Positions 44,688 through 53,300 of a DNA stretch of 64,000 nt are shown here, one piece after another. This stretch comes from JBGPLJ01 sp035644395 (GTDB taxonomy: Bacteria; Pseudomonadota; Gammaproteobacteria; Steroidobacterales; Steroidobacteraceae). Position 1 is the stretch's first letter; every line of letters starts with the position of its first letter. The notes beneath the pieces were generated by a model. The model was not told where the DNA came from, did no database searches, and saw only the letters and a program-made list of their open reading frames with translations. Where the stretch lies: the NCBI GenBank assembly GCA_035644395.1, contig DASQOR010000083.1:1-64000 (forward strand), read 5' to 3'. A program made the position numbers and the translations under genes.

Positions 44688-46445
44688 TCAGTTCGGCGTC
44701 GCGGGCTTCGGCAGATCCATCAGGTCACCCCCCAGGTTGCCAAGCATCTGCTTGCGCACCAGGGGAATCGGCGGCCCGCCATACGACAGGAACTGGTCGT
44801 GGAACGCCTTCCACGACGCGCGCCCGCCGTGCGTTGCCGTCCAGTCCGCGCGGAGCCGGCGGATCATGAGCTTGCCCAGCGTGTAGTTGAGATAGGCCGG
44901 ATCGTAGACGCCGCGGGCGGCCTGCTGGCGGGCGTTCCCGGGATCGCGAAACGCCTGCTCGCGGAACATCTTTTCGCAGTCCTCGGGCGGCTGTTCACGT
45001 GCGTGGATGGCGATCGCGCAGAGATAGCGCACATCGCGCGTCAGCGCCTGCTGCAGCTGACCGATATGAATCTCCGGATTGCCGTTGCCGAGGCCCGCTT
45101 CCCACATCATCTCCTCGGAGTAGTGCGCCCAGCCCTCGGCGAACGCATAGCCGACGAATAGCTGGCCGAAGCGCCAGCTCGACCGGTTGGAGTGCAGGAA
45201 TTGCAGGAAGTGACCGGGCCAGACTTCGTGCACCGACGTGAAGAGCAGCGTGCCCTGCGAAGGGATGTAGGCGTCCTGCTCCGCCTTGCTCCAGCTCGCG
45301 TTCGGCGGCGCTACGTTGTAGATCGACGGCAGGTTCTTCTCGTAGGGGCCCGGGATATTGATGAAGGCGAAGTTCGAGCGCGCGTACGGCGGCGCTTCGG
45401 CGACCTTGGCCTGCTCCGTGCCCGGGATCGTCACGAGATCGTGTTCGACGATGAACGAGCGCAGCACCGGTAGCTGCGCGGTCGCGGCCGCCACCGTGCC
45501 GCCGGCGGGCTTCTTCGCGCTCGCCCGCGCGACGCATTCCTCGACGCTCTTGCCCTTCAGATAATCGACGCAGGCTTCACGCAAGGCCTGGAGATTGCGC
45601 TCGAGGTCCGCTTTGCCCGCCGCCTCCAGGTCCTCGAGCGGCAGGTTCACGCCCTCCGTGTCGCGCACCATGATCGCGAACAATTCCGCGCCGAGCGCGA
45701 ATTTGGGTTTCGCCGCCGGCAGCTGCGACTTGAGGTAGGCGGTGAAATCGCGGTAGGCGGCGATTGCCTTCGCGTTGTTCGCGGCGAAGTCCGCCTTGAG
45801 CTTGGGGTCCGTCACCGCGGCGAATGCGACGGGAACGTCCTGCTCGAAGTAGTCGGCGAAGCCGCCGAAGGAGTCGATGCCGTACTGCAGAAGCGTCCGC
45901 GACAACGGCATCACCAGGTTCTTGCGCGCATCCGCAAGCACGCGAGGCACCTCGCCGGCGTACTTCGTGAAGGCTGCAATGCGCACTTCGGGCGCGGCGT
46001 ATTCGCGCGAGATGTAAAAGTTCGGATCGAGCACGCCGACGTAGAACGCCGGGTTCCAGAACGGCTGGCGGGCCTTGTCGAGCCAGTACAGGTCGCGGTC
46101 GATGACCGCGACGATGTAGTCGCGCTGGAAGCGCTCGGCGGCCGACAGCCGGCTCTCGAAGTAAGCGACGGCCTTGCGGCGCTCGGCGCGCAAACGCTCG
46201 ATCTCCGCGGCGATGCCGGCCGCACTCGTGTCCGGCAGCTGGCCGTCGAATTCGTGGCGGCCCGAACCCACGGCGAAATCCGGATGCGCCCTGAAATAGC
46301 TCTCCGTGAATTCGTCGACATACTGCGTCCAGCGCTCGCCTGCGCCGCCGCCCGAATCACAGCCCGCCAGCGCAACAAGGGCCGTCGCCAGGAAACGTGC
46401 AGCGCGAACGTAGCCCCGCGGCCCGATCTGCCGGTGAATGAACAT
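44688..46445 (-). CDS. DUF885-family metal-dependent lipoprotein hydrolase
   Basis: A 585-aa lipoprotein. The signal (MFIHRQIGPRGYVRAARF... to LAGC) ends at a lipobox near residue 28. The zinc motif of the family is HEVWPGHFLQ, with a partner glutamate in AEGWAHYSEEMMW. DUF885 proteins look like M2/M3-type peptidases of the periplasm; a true substrate is rarely known. The ATG at 46445 has AGAGGCGG upstream. Confidence 0.88.
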   Translation of the reverse strand: MFIHRQIGPRGYVRAARFLATALVALAGCDSGGGAGERWTQYVDEFTESYFRAHPDFAVGSGRHEFDGQLPDTSAAGIAAEIERLRAERRKAVAYFESRLSAAERFQRDYIVAVIDRDLYWLDKARQPFWNPAFYVGVLDPNFYISREYAAPEVRIAAFTKYAGEVPRVLADARKNLVMPLSRTLLQYGIDSFGGFADYFEQDVPVAFAAVTDPKLKADFAANNAKAIAAYRDFTAYLKSQLPAAKPKFALGAELFAIMVRDTEGVNLPLEDLEAAGKADLERNLQALREACVDYLKGKSVEECVARASAKKPAGGTVAAATAQLPVLRSFIVEHDLVTIPGTEQAKVAEAPPYARSNFAFINIPGPYEKNLPSIYNVAPPNASWSKAEQDAYIPSQGTLLFTSVHEVWPGHFLQFLHSNRSSWRFGQLFVGYAFAEGWAHYSEEMMWEAGLGNGNPEIHIGQLQQALTRDVRYLCAIAIHAREQPPEDCEKMFREQAFRDPGNARQQAARGVYDPAYLNYTLGKLMIRRLRADWTATHGGRASWKAFHDQFLSYGGPPIPLVRKQMLGNLGGDLMDLPKPATPN

Positions 46446-46480
46446 CGATGACCGCCTCTGGTTCTGGAAGCTGACGTGGA

Positions 46481-47620
46481 TCAGCCGCTCGCACTCGAGG
46501 GTGTCGAGCGCATGCGGCGGCTCAATTCGAGGAGCAGCAGGCCGATGCCCGCCACGATGATGGCGAAACTCAGCAGCCGCCCGAGAATCGGCAGGTGACG
46601 CAGGATCTCGATCGCGATCAGCACGGTGACGAGCGCCAGGATCTGCCAGCCCGCGGCGCCCGCCCGGGCCGGCGACACTCGCGCGAGAGCCCATTGGCCT
46701 AGCGCCACCACGCCGCTCGCCGCTCCCGCGAGGAGGAGCAACAGGAACGCGAGCAGCAAGACCACCGCCAGCGGCAATCCGATGATCGTGATCGCGCACA
46801 GGACGAGCGCGATCGGTGTCGCGATGAAGCACACGAGGCCCCAGCCGATCGCCGCCCCCGCGCGAGACTTCAAGTGATCGAGCAGGCGTCCGCCGAGCCC
46901 AGGGGACGCGAGGATCATGATCGATCCTACGACGAAGATGCCAAACCAGCCGGGGCCTCCGACGGTCGAACGGGTGCTGAACCAGCGGCCATACCAGCGC
47001 TGCGGCTTCGCTTCGAGTCCGCCAGCGATCTGTGCGGCGGGATCGATGCTCGGCGAACCCGTCGTTTCGTACTGCAGCCGGCCCGCAACGCGGGTTGCGG
47101 GCCCGATGTCGAGCTCGCCCGCGCGAACCGTGACATTGCCCTGCACGGAACCGTTGAGCCGTACGTGCCCGCCCGCCACTTCCAGATCGCCCGCGATCTT
47201 GCCTTCGACGATGGCGCGGCCGGCCGCGATCGTGGCATCGCCAAGGACTTCGGCTGCCGGCCCGAGCGTGACCTGGCCGCCGGCCGCACGCACGTCGTTC
47301 CCGACCCGGCCGTCGATCTCGATGTCACCGCCCACCGCATACAGGTCTTCCTTCGCCTCGCCGGTCATGCGCACATCGCCGCCGAAGAGCACCGCATCGC
47401 CATGCACTTTCGCCGCCGAATCGATCCGCCCACCCGCGAGCACGGAGGAGCCGCTCATCTCCCCATGCGAGGCGACGTCATCGCCGGTGATGAATGAGTC
47501 CGAGTCCGGCGGCTCGACGGTCACCGGCTCGGTGTCGTCCGCCAGCAAGCTCGTGGCGAGTGCGCAGGCCGCGGCCAAACCGGCGACGAGCGCGACTATG
47601 GTGCGGCTGAGCTCTCGCAT
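46481..47620 (-). CDS. Bactofilin-like beta-helix protein with C-terminal membrane helices
   Basis: A 379-aa protein. It has a signal peptide (to about residue 25). Residues about 55-185 form a repeated G-D-V/G-G-D-I pattern (VLFGGDVRMTG, AVGGDIEIDG, AAGGQVTLG) that fits a right-handed beta-helix like bactofilin. At least four hydrophobic helices follow (about 225-365). The beta-helix is predicted outside the cytoplasm, unlike classic bactofilins. GGAGG sits 7 nt before the ATG. It is 19 nt from galU. A role in envelope shape or polymer organisation is inferred. Confidence 0.75.
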   Translation of the reverse strand: MRELSRTIVALVAGLAAACALATSLLADDTEPVTVEPPDSDSFITGDDVASHGEMSGSSVLAGGRIDSAAKVHGDAVLFGGDVRMTGEAKEDLYAVGGDIEIDGRVGNDVRAAGGQVTLGPAAEVLGDATIAAGRAIVEGKIAGDLEVAGGHVRLNGSVQGNVTVRAGELDIGPATRVAGRLQYETTGSPSIDPAAQIAGGLEAKPQRWYGRWFSTRSTVGGPGWFGIFVVGSIMILASPGLGGRLLDHLKSRAGAAIGWGLVCFIATPIALVLCAITIIGLPLAVVLLLAFLLLLLAGAASGVVALGQWALARVSPARAGAAGWQILALVTVLIAIEILRHLPILGRLLSFAIIVAGIGLLLLELSRRMRSTPSSASG

Positions 47621-47639
47621 GGATGGCCTCCGAAGCGCG

Positions 47640-48524
47640 TTATCGACGAAGCGGGAGTTTCGCGAGGTAGGCGGCGAAGTCGCCGCCGATCTCGGGGTGC
47701 TGCAGGGCGAATTCGACCGAGGCCTGCAGGTAGCCGAGCTTGCTGCCGCAATCGTAGCGCTTGCCTTCGAAACGGTAGGCCCAGACGCGCTCATCGGCGA
47801 GTAGCGCGGAAATTCCGTCAGTGAGCTGGATTTCCCCGCCGGCGCCGCGCTGGACGTTCTCGAGTTTGTCGAAAATGCGAGGTGTCAGGATGTAGCGACC
47901 GACGACGGCGAGCGTCGACGGAGCGACGGCGGGCTTCGGTTTCTCGACGATGCTTTCGATCTCGGCAACGCTGCTCGGCGCGCCACGCACCGCGACGATG
48001 CCGTATTTGTCGGTGTCGGTTTTCGGCACTTCTTCGACGCCGAGGACGCTCCCGCGACGATCGGCGAACACCTCTGCCATCTGCGCGAGGCAGGGAACCT
48101 CCGCGTGGATCAGGTCGTCGGCGAGATGCACGAAGCAAGCCTCGCGTCCCACGACCGGACGCGCGCAGAGCACCGCGTGGCCGAGGCCGAGCGGCGCCGG
48201 CTGGCGGATGTAAACGCAGGACGCCGAGGGCGGCAGGATGCCGCGCAGCGAACTCAGCAGGTCTTTCTTGCCTTGCGATTCGAGCGCCGCCTCGAGTTCG
48301 GAATCGGAGTCGAAATGATCTTCGATGGCGCGCTTCGAGCTGCCGGTGATGAAGACGAGGATGCGGGCGCCGGCCACCAGCGCTTCTTCGACGGCGTACT
48401 GGATGAGCGGCTTGTCGACGACCGGCAGCATCTCCTTGGGGCTCGCCTTGGTAGCCGGCAGGAAGCGCGTGCCGCGCCCCGCAACCGGGAAAACCGCCGC
48501 CTTGATGAGATTCGTCTCGGCCAC
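47640..48524 (-). CDS. galU: UTP--glucose-1-phosphate uridylyltransferase
   Basis: Makes UDP-glucose for envelope polysaccharides. It is 294 aa. The nucleotide-binding loop AAVFPVAGRGTRFLPAT and KEMLPVVDKPLIQY are diagnostic. The start codon is GTG at 48524. It precedes the bactofilin-like gene in the same direction, 19 nt away. Confidence 0.96.
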   Translation of the reverse strand: MAETNLIKAAVFPVAGRGTRFLPATKASPKEMLPVVDKPLIQYAVEEALVAGARILVFITGSSKRAIEDHFDSDSELEAALESQGKKDLLSSLRGILPPSASCVYIRQPAPLGLGHAVLCARPVVGREACFVHLADDLIHAEVPCLAQMAEVFADRRGSVLGVEEVPKTDTDKYGIVAVRGAPSSVAEIESIVEKPKPAVAPSTLAVVGRYILTPRIFDKLENVQRGAGGEIQLTDGISALLADERVWAYRFEGKRYDCGSKLGYLQASVEFALQHPEIGGDFAAYLAKLPLRR

Positions 48525-48613
48525 CGGGCAGACTCCCGCAGCAATGCCAGTGACGGCGATCTTACACGAAGGTGCCGCACGTCAGGCAGGTCGGGCGGCC
48601 GCGCTCACGGGAG

Positions 48614-48670
48614 TGAAAAAAGGGAAAAAAAGATCGAGCGCGTCCGCCGGTGCGGCGCGAACGCGCTCGA
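48614..48670 (-). terminator. Intrinsic terminator downstream of the ComEA-like gene
   Basis: A 10-bp perfect stem (TCGAGCGCGT/ACGCGCTCGA, 48634-48643 with 48661-48670) has an inner stem CGCCG/CGGCG. On the minus strand it is followed by TCTTTTTTTCCCTTTTTT. It lies between the ComEA-like gene and galU, separating their transcripts. Confidence 0.85.
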
Positions 48671-48711
48671 AAATCCCGACGCTGGGGATGGCTGGAAGCG
48701 TGCGCGGCGGG

Positions 48712-49047
48712 TTACGGTTCGGCGCTCGCCGGGCCCGCGCTCTCCGTGCCCTTCGCATCGCCCGCCTTCGCCTTGTCGACGCGGATGTTCGCGCGATTCT
48801 TGTCGACCATCTGCTTGCCGATGCCCTTGACGTTCGCGAGATCGTCGGCCGTGCGGAACGGCCCGTTCTTCTGGCGATAGTCGACGATCGCCTGCGCTCG
48901 CGACAGGCCGATGCCGTTGAGTTCACGGGCGAGCGTCTTCGCATCGGCCGTGTTGATGTTGACGGGCCCCGCGAGCGCAACGAACGGCTGCGCCAGGAGC
49001 CCGATGGCGGTGACGAGAAGACTCGCGGTGAGCGGTGCGGGTTTCAT
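48712..49047 (-). CDS. ComEA-like helix-hairpin-helix protein
   Basis: A 111-aa exported protein. The signal ends near VALA. The mature part is a single helix-hairpin-helix DNA-binding module (VNINTADAKTL...LNGIG...IVDYRQKNGPF...VKGIGKQMV). Such proteins bind double-stranded DNA in the periplasm during natural uptake or act more generally. No other competence genes are nearby. The ATG at 49047 is favoured over an upstream start that would bury the signal peptide. Confidence 0.9.
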   Translation of the reverse strand: MKPAPLTASLLVTAIGLLAQPFVALAGPVNINTADAKTLARELNGIGLSRAQAIVDYRQKNGPFRTADDLANVKGIGKQMVDKNRANIRVDKAKAGDAKGTESAGPASAEP

Positions 49048-49087
49048 GGTGTTCCTCCGTGAATGGGTGAACCCGGATTTCGAAGCT

Positions 49088-49136
49088 GCGTGGCATCCGC
49101 CACGCGCCGGCAATCTACCGGCGGCACCTGCGTGCC
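49088..49136. other. Three tandem small hairpins between lapB and the ComEA-like gene
   Basis: Three consecutive stem-loops fill 49 nt: GCGTGGC/GCCACGC (49088-49105), CGCCGG/CCGGCG (49105-49123) and GGCAC/GTGCC (49123-49136). No U-run follows. They sit in the 123-nt gap between lapB and the ComEA-like gene. They may be RNA-stabilising, a rho-associated end, or the leader of the next gene. No function is shown. Confidence 0.5.
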
Positions 49137-49170
49137 GACAGCGCGCGAGGCTGCGCGAAACACCAGAAAT

Positions 49171-50376
49171 CTAGCGGCGCCGCGAACCGCCCGGCAAGCC
49201 GGCGAGCATCCAGATCGGCTTCATGCTGTCCCAGCTGCGGCATCCGGGACATTGCCAGAAGAGCGCCTGGCTCGAAAAACCGCAACTCGCGCACTGGTAG
49301 CGTTGGCCCCGGGCGGAGTGTTTCAGCAAGGCGCGCACCGCCCGCCGGCGATCCCCGGCCGTGCGCGGCCCGCCGCCCGCATCGAGGACCGTCAGCAACT
49401 CCGCGAACTCGGCTTCGCCCGTGATGAAGTCGTCCACGAGTTCGCCGAGCGGTCCGTCGATGGCGACGTCGGCGAGGATCAGCGCCTGGGCGAGATCCGC
49501 CGCACGCCCGCCCCGTTGCCGGCCGACCTGGTCGACGAGCGCATCGAGGTGGCGCGTGTGGCCCGAACGCTGTACCGCTTCGATGAGACGCGGCAGCGCC
49601 TCTAGCAGCAGGTTCCAGTCGTCGCCGAGCGCGCGCACCAGGAGGCGCGCGGCAAGATCATGCGCACCCCGTGCGGCGGCCAGGTCCGCGCGCATGAGGC
49701 TCGCGCGCGCAAACCCGGGCGCAAGGCGGCGCGCGAGCCGCAGGTAGCGGCGCGCATCGGCGGGCTTGCCCTGGCGGATCGCGCCGAGCGCGAGCTCGCA
49801 ATGGTAATGAGCGATGGCCGTCGCGCGGCTCGCAGCGACTTCGGCCGGCAGGTCCCGATGGATCGCGACCGCAAGCGCCCACTCGTTCTCCGTCTCGTAG
49901 ACCCTGAGGAGGGCCAGCAGCGCGGCATCGCGATGCGCAGGCGTCGCCGCGAGTTCACGCAGCAGTTTTTCCGAACGGTCGAGCACGCCGGCTCTCAGGA
50001 AATCCTGCGCAAGCGCCCAGAGCGCCTGCTGATGGTGCTCCCTGGAGAGCTTTGGCCGCGCCAGGATATTTTCGTGGATGCGGATGGCGCGATCGACCTC
50101 GCCGCGGCGCCGGTAGAGGCTGCCGAGCGCGAAGTGCGTTTCGATCGTGTCCTGGTCGACTTCGACGAGGCGCGTGAAGATTTCGACGGCCCGGTCCGGC
50201 TGCTCGTTGATGAGCGAGTGCAGGCCCGCGTAATAGCCGTCCGGGAGCTCCGGCGGCGGTCCCGGCTTGTGCGCGGGTGCCTTGCGCTTCAGCGCACCGC
50301 GCCCATAGAGCCAGCCGATCAGCCCCGCGGTGAGCGCAAGGCCAACGAACGCGGCGAGCGTTGCCGCGGCAGTCAC
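49171..50376 (-). CDS. lapB: Lipopolysaccharide assembly protein B
   Basis: Inner-membrane regulator of LPS synthesis that targets LpxC for FtsH degradation. It is 401 aa. An N-terminal membrane helix (LAAFVGLALTAGLIGWLYGRG) leads into about nine TPR repeats. The C-terminal rubredoxin-like zinc site has CASCG and CPGC. The start is GTG at 50376. It lies 24 nt after ihfB; the small lapA gene that usually lies between is absent. Confidence 0.95.
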   Translation of the reverse strand: MTAAATLAAFVGLALTAGLIGWLYGRGALKRKAPAHKPGPPPELPDGYYAGLHSLINEQPDRAVEIFTRLVEVDQDTIETHFALGSLYRRRGEVDRAIRIHENILARPKLSREHHQQALWALAQDFLRAGVLDRSEKLLRELAATPAHRDAALLALLRVYETENEWALAVAIHRDLPAEVAASRATAIAHYHCELALGAIRQGKPADARRYLRLARRLAPGFARASLMRADLAAARGAHDLAARLLVRALGDDWNLLLEALPRLIEAVQRSGHTRHLDALVDQVGRQRGGRAADLAQALILADVAIDGPLGELVDDFITGEAEFAELLTVLDAGGGPRTAGDRRRAVRALLKHSARGQRYQCASCGFSSQALFWQCPGCRSWDSMKPIWMLAGLPGGSRRR

Positions 50377-50400
50377 GCTGGATCGCGCCGCACGGCGCGC

Positions 50401-50703
<303 letters not shown>

Positions 50704-50768
50704 GCGCGGGCCCGTTCTTGTTGTTCGGCTGCGTCGAGTCCCATTGTTGCCATCATATCAGGAGCTTA

Positions 50769-50799
50769 GCGCCGTCCTGCAACTTAGCCAGGACGGCGC
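50769..50799 (-). promoter_or_regulatory. Strong stem-loop between rpsA and ihfB
   Basis: A perfect 11-bp stem (GCGCCGTCCTG/CAGGACGGCGC) with a 9-nt loop lies in the rpsA-ihfB gap. There is no U-tract on either strand. On the minus strand, TGATATGAT downstream of it resembles an extended -10, so a promoter for ihfB may lie here. It could be an mRNA processing or stabilising site. Confidence 0.5.
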
Positions 50800-50807
50800 C
50801 ATTGAAC

Positions 50808-52484
50808 CTAATCCTGGCCGCCAATGTGTTCCTTCAGCAGGTCGCCGAGGGTGGTGCCGCTACTCTGGCCAGACTCGCTCTTGTAGTTCTGGACGGCTTC
50901 CGCTTCCTCGTGGGCCTCTTTCGCCTTGATCGACAGCGCAATCGTGCGGCCTTTACGGTCTACACCCGTGAATTTGGCTTCGACTTCGTCGCCGACCTTC
51001 AGGAACTGCCGTGCGTCCTCCACGCGATCGCGCGCGAGTTCCGAAGCCCGCAGATTCCCTTCGATGCCGTTGCCGAGATCGATGATGGCGCCCTTGGCAT
51101 CCACGTCCTTGACGGTGCCCTTGACCATGCTGCCTTTCGGATGATCCGCGAGATAGCTCGAGAACGGATCCTTCGCGAGCTGCTTGATGCCGAGCGAAAT
51201 GCGCTCCCGCTCCGGATCGATCGAAAGCACCATCGCCTCGACCTGGGCGCCCTTCTGGTAATTGCGCACGGCTTCCTCGCCCGGTGCATCCCATGAGATG
51301 TCCGAGAGGTGCACGAGCCCATCGATGCCGCCCGGCAGGCCGATGAAGATGCCGAAGTCGGTGATCGACTTGATCTGGCCGCCGACCTTGTCGCCACGGT
51401 TGTAGTTGTCGGCGAATTCCTTCCAGGGGTTCGCCTTGCACTGCTTGAGGCCGAGCGAGATGCGGCGGCGCTCTTCGTCGATGTCGAGCACCATGACCTC
51501 GACTTCCTGGCCGATGTGCACGACTTTCGCCGGGTTCACGTTCTTGTTGGTCCAGTCCATTTCCGAGACGTGCACCAGGCCCTCGACGCCCTCTTCGATC
51601 TCGACGAAGCAGCCGTAATCCGCAATATTCGTGACCTTGCCGAAGAGCCGCGTATTCGGCGGATAACGGCGAGCGATGTTGGCCCAGGGATCCGCGCCGA
51701 GCTGCTTGAGGCCGAGCGAAACACGCGAGCGCTCGCGGTCGAACTTGAGGATGCGGACTTCGATTTCATCGCCGACCTTCACGACTTCCGACGGGTGCTT
51801 GACGCGCTTCCACGCCATGTCGGTGATGTGCAGCAAGCCGTCGATGCCGCCGAGGTCGACGAACGCACCGTAGTCGGTGAGGTTCTTGACCGTGCCCTTG
51901 ATGACCGAGCCTTCCTGCAGGTTGTCGAGGAGCGCGTTGCGCTCCGCGCTGTATTCCTGTTCGACCACGGCGCGGCGCGAGACCACGACGTTGTTGCGCT
52001 TCTGGTCGAGCTTGATGACCTTGAACTCGAGCGCCTTGCCTTCGAGATAGGAAGGGTCGCGCACCGGCCGCACATCGACAAGCGAGCCCGGCAGGAACGC
52101 GCGGACGTTGTCGATCTCGACCGTGAAGCCGCCCTTGACGCGGCCCGTGATCATGCCCGTGACGATTTCCTGCGCTTCGAACGCCTTCTCGAGGCGTGTC
52201 CAGGTGCGGGCGCGCTTGGCCTTCTCGCGCGACAGGCGCGTTTCGCCCGAGCCGTCCTCGACGCTGTCGAGCGCGACTTCGACGTCATCGCCTGCGCTGA
52301 CTTCGATTTCGCCCTTCTCGTTCTTGAATTGATCGGCGGGGATGACCGCTTCGGATTTCAGGCCGACATTGACGATGACCATGTCGGGTCCGACTTCAAC
52401 GACGCGGCCCATGAGAATGGTGCCGGGTTTGAGGCGTTGGCTAGCCGGGCTTTGTTCGAATAGCTGGGCAAAACTCTCGGTCAT
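50808..52484 (-). CDS. rpsA: 30S ribosomal protein S1
   Basis: mRNA-binding ribosomal protein with six S1 (OB-fold) domains, 558 aa. Repeats such as VVEVGPDMVIVNVGLKSE and KVTNIADYGCFVEIEEG are visible. The start is MTESFAQLF at 52484; a second ATG is directly before it at 52487. No clear Shine-Dalgarno precedes it, as is known for Escherichia coli rpsA, which is autoregulated through its leader structure. A hairpin lies 22 nt upstream. Confidence 0.97.
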   Translation of the reverse strand: MTESFAQLFEQSPASQRLKPGTILMGRVVEVGPDMVIVNVGLKSEAVIPADQFKNEKGEIEVSAGDDVEVALDSVEDGSGETRLSREKAKRARTWTRLEKAFEAQEIVTGMITGRVKGGFTVEIDNVRAFLPGSLVDVRPVRDPSYLEGKALEFKVIKLDQKRNNVVVSRRAVVEQEYSAERNALLDNLQEGSVIKGTVKNLTDYGAFVDLGGIDGLLHITDMAWKRVKHPSEVVKVGDEIEVRILKFDRERSRVSLGLKQLGADPWANIARRYPPNTRLFGKVTNIADYGCFVEIEEGVEGLVHVSEMDWTNKNVNPAKVVHIGQEVEVMVLDIDEERRRISLGLKQCKANPWKEFADNYNRGDKVGGQIKSITDFGIFIGLPGGIDGLVHLSDISWDAPGEEAVRNYQKGAQVEAMVLSIDPERERISLGIKQLAKDPFSSYLADHPKGSMVKGTVKDVDAKGAIIDLGNGIEGNLRASELARDRVEDARQFLKVGDEVEAKFTGVDRKGRTIALSIKAKEAHEEAEAVQNYKSESGQSSGTTLGDLLKEHIGGQD

Positions 52485-52505
52485 CATGATGGTTGATTGG
52501 TTCCG

Positions 52506-52522
52506 GGCGGCTTTTCGCCGCC
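52506..52522 (-). promoter_or_regulatory. Hairpin in the rpsA leader
   Basis: A perfect 6-bp stem GGCGGC/GCCGCC with a 5-nt loop lies 22 nt ahead of the rpsA start. In Escherichia coli, hairpins in this leader drive efficient translation without a Shine-Dalgarno and let S1 repress itself. The same role is plausible here by position. Confidence 0.5.
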
Positions 52523-52607
52523 ATGCATTTGGCGTGGCCCTTGACGGCAATCCCGCCGGTCGAGGGGAAACACAAAAGGGACACGGCTGCTCCCTGCCCG
52601 TCCCGCC

Positions 52608-53297
52608 TTAAAAATATCCTCGTGCCTGCGCGAGCCTCAGCACCTCGTTCACGACCTCGTCGATCGTGAGCCGCGTCGAGTCCAGCACAACCGCGTCTTC
52701 GCTTGCCCGCAACGGTGCTACGGCCCGCGTCGTATCGCGCTTGTCGCGCTCAGCTATGTCTGAAAAAAGGGCGGCAAGGCTAGCATCAATCCCCTTGTCC
52801 TTCAACTGCTTATAGCGACGCCGGGCGCGCTCCCCCGCGTCGGCTGTCAGGAACAGCTTGAGGCCCGCGTCCGGAAAGATAACGGTGCCCATATCGCGCC
52901 CATCGGCCACGAGGCCCGGAGCCCGGGCGAATGCCCGCTGGCGGCCGATGAGCGCGGCCCGCACGGGCGGCTGCAATGCGACCACCGAGGCGGCGCTACC
53001 TGCGGATTCGCTGCGCAGATCGCGCGTGACGTCCCGTCCGCCGAGGCGAATCAGTTCCTCTCCCGACTTCGTGGAATCGAATGAGGCGTCCATCGCGGCA
53101 GCCACCCGCGCGACCCGGGCGCCATCGGTGAGGTCAACACCGGCCTGCTGGCTCGCGAGCGCCGTCAGGCGATAAAGCGCCCCGCTATCCAGCAGGTGCC
53201 ATCCGAGCTTGCGTGCCACGGCCCGCGCGATCGTGCCCTTGCCGGACCCGCTCGGGCCATCGATCGCGATCACGGGTGCCGCCGCCGGCGCGCTCAT
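52608..53297 (-). CDS. cmk: Cytidylate kinase
   Basis: Phosphorylates CMP and dCMP. It is 229 aa. The P-loop IDGPSGSGKGT is at about residues 12-22, and the DGRDMGTVIFPDA stretch is the CMP-binding signature. It lies between aroA (3-nt gap) and rpsA. Confidence 0.97.
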   Translation of the reverse strand: MSAPAAAPVIAIDGPSGSGKGTIARAVARKLGWHLLDSGALYRLTALASQQAGVDLTDGARVARVAAAMDASFDSTKSGEELIRLGGRDVTRDLRSESAGSAASVVALQPPVRAALIGRQRAFARAPGLVADGRDMGTVIFPDAGLKLFLTADAGERARRRYKQLKDKGIDASLAALFSDIAERDKRDTTRAVAPLRASEDAVVLDSTRLTIDEVVNEVLRLAQARGYF

Positions 53298-53300
53298 GGA

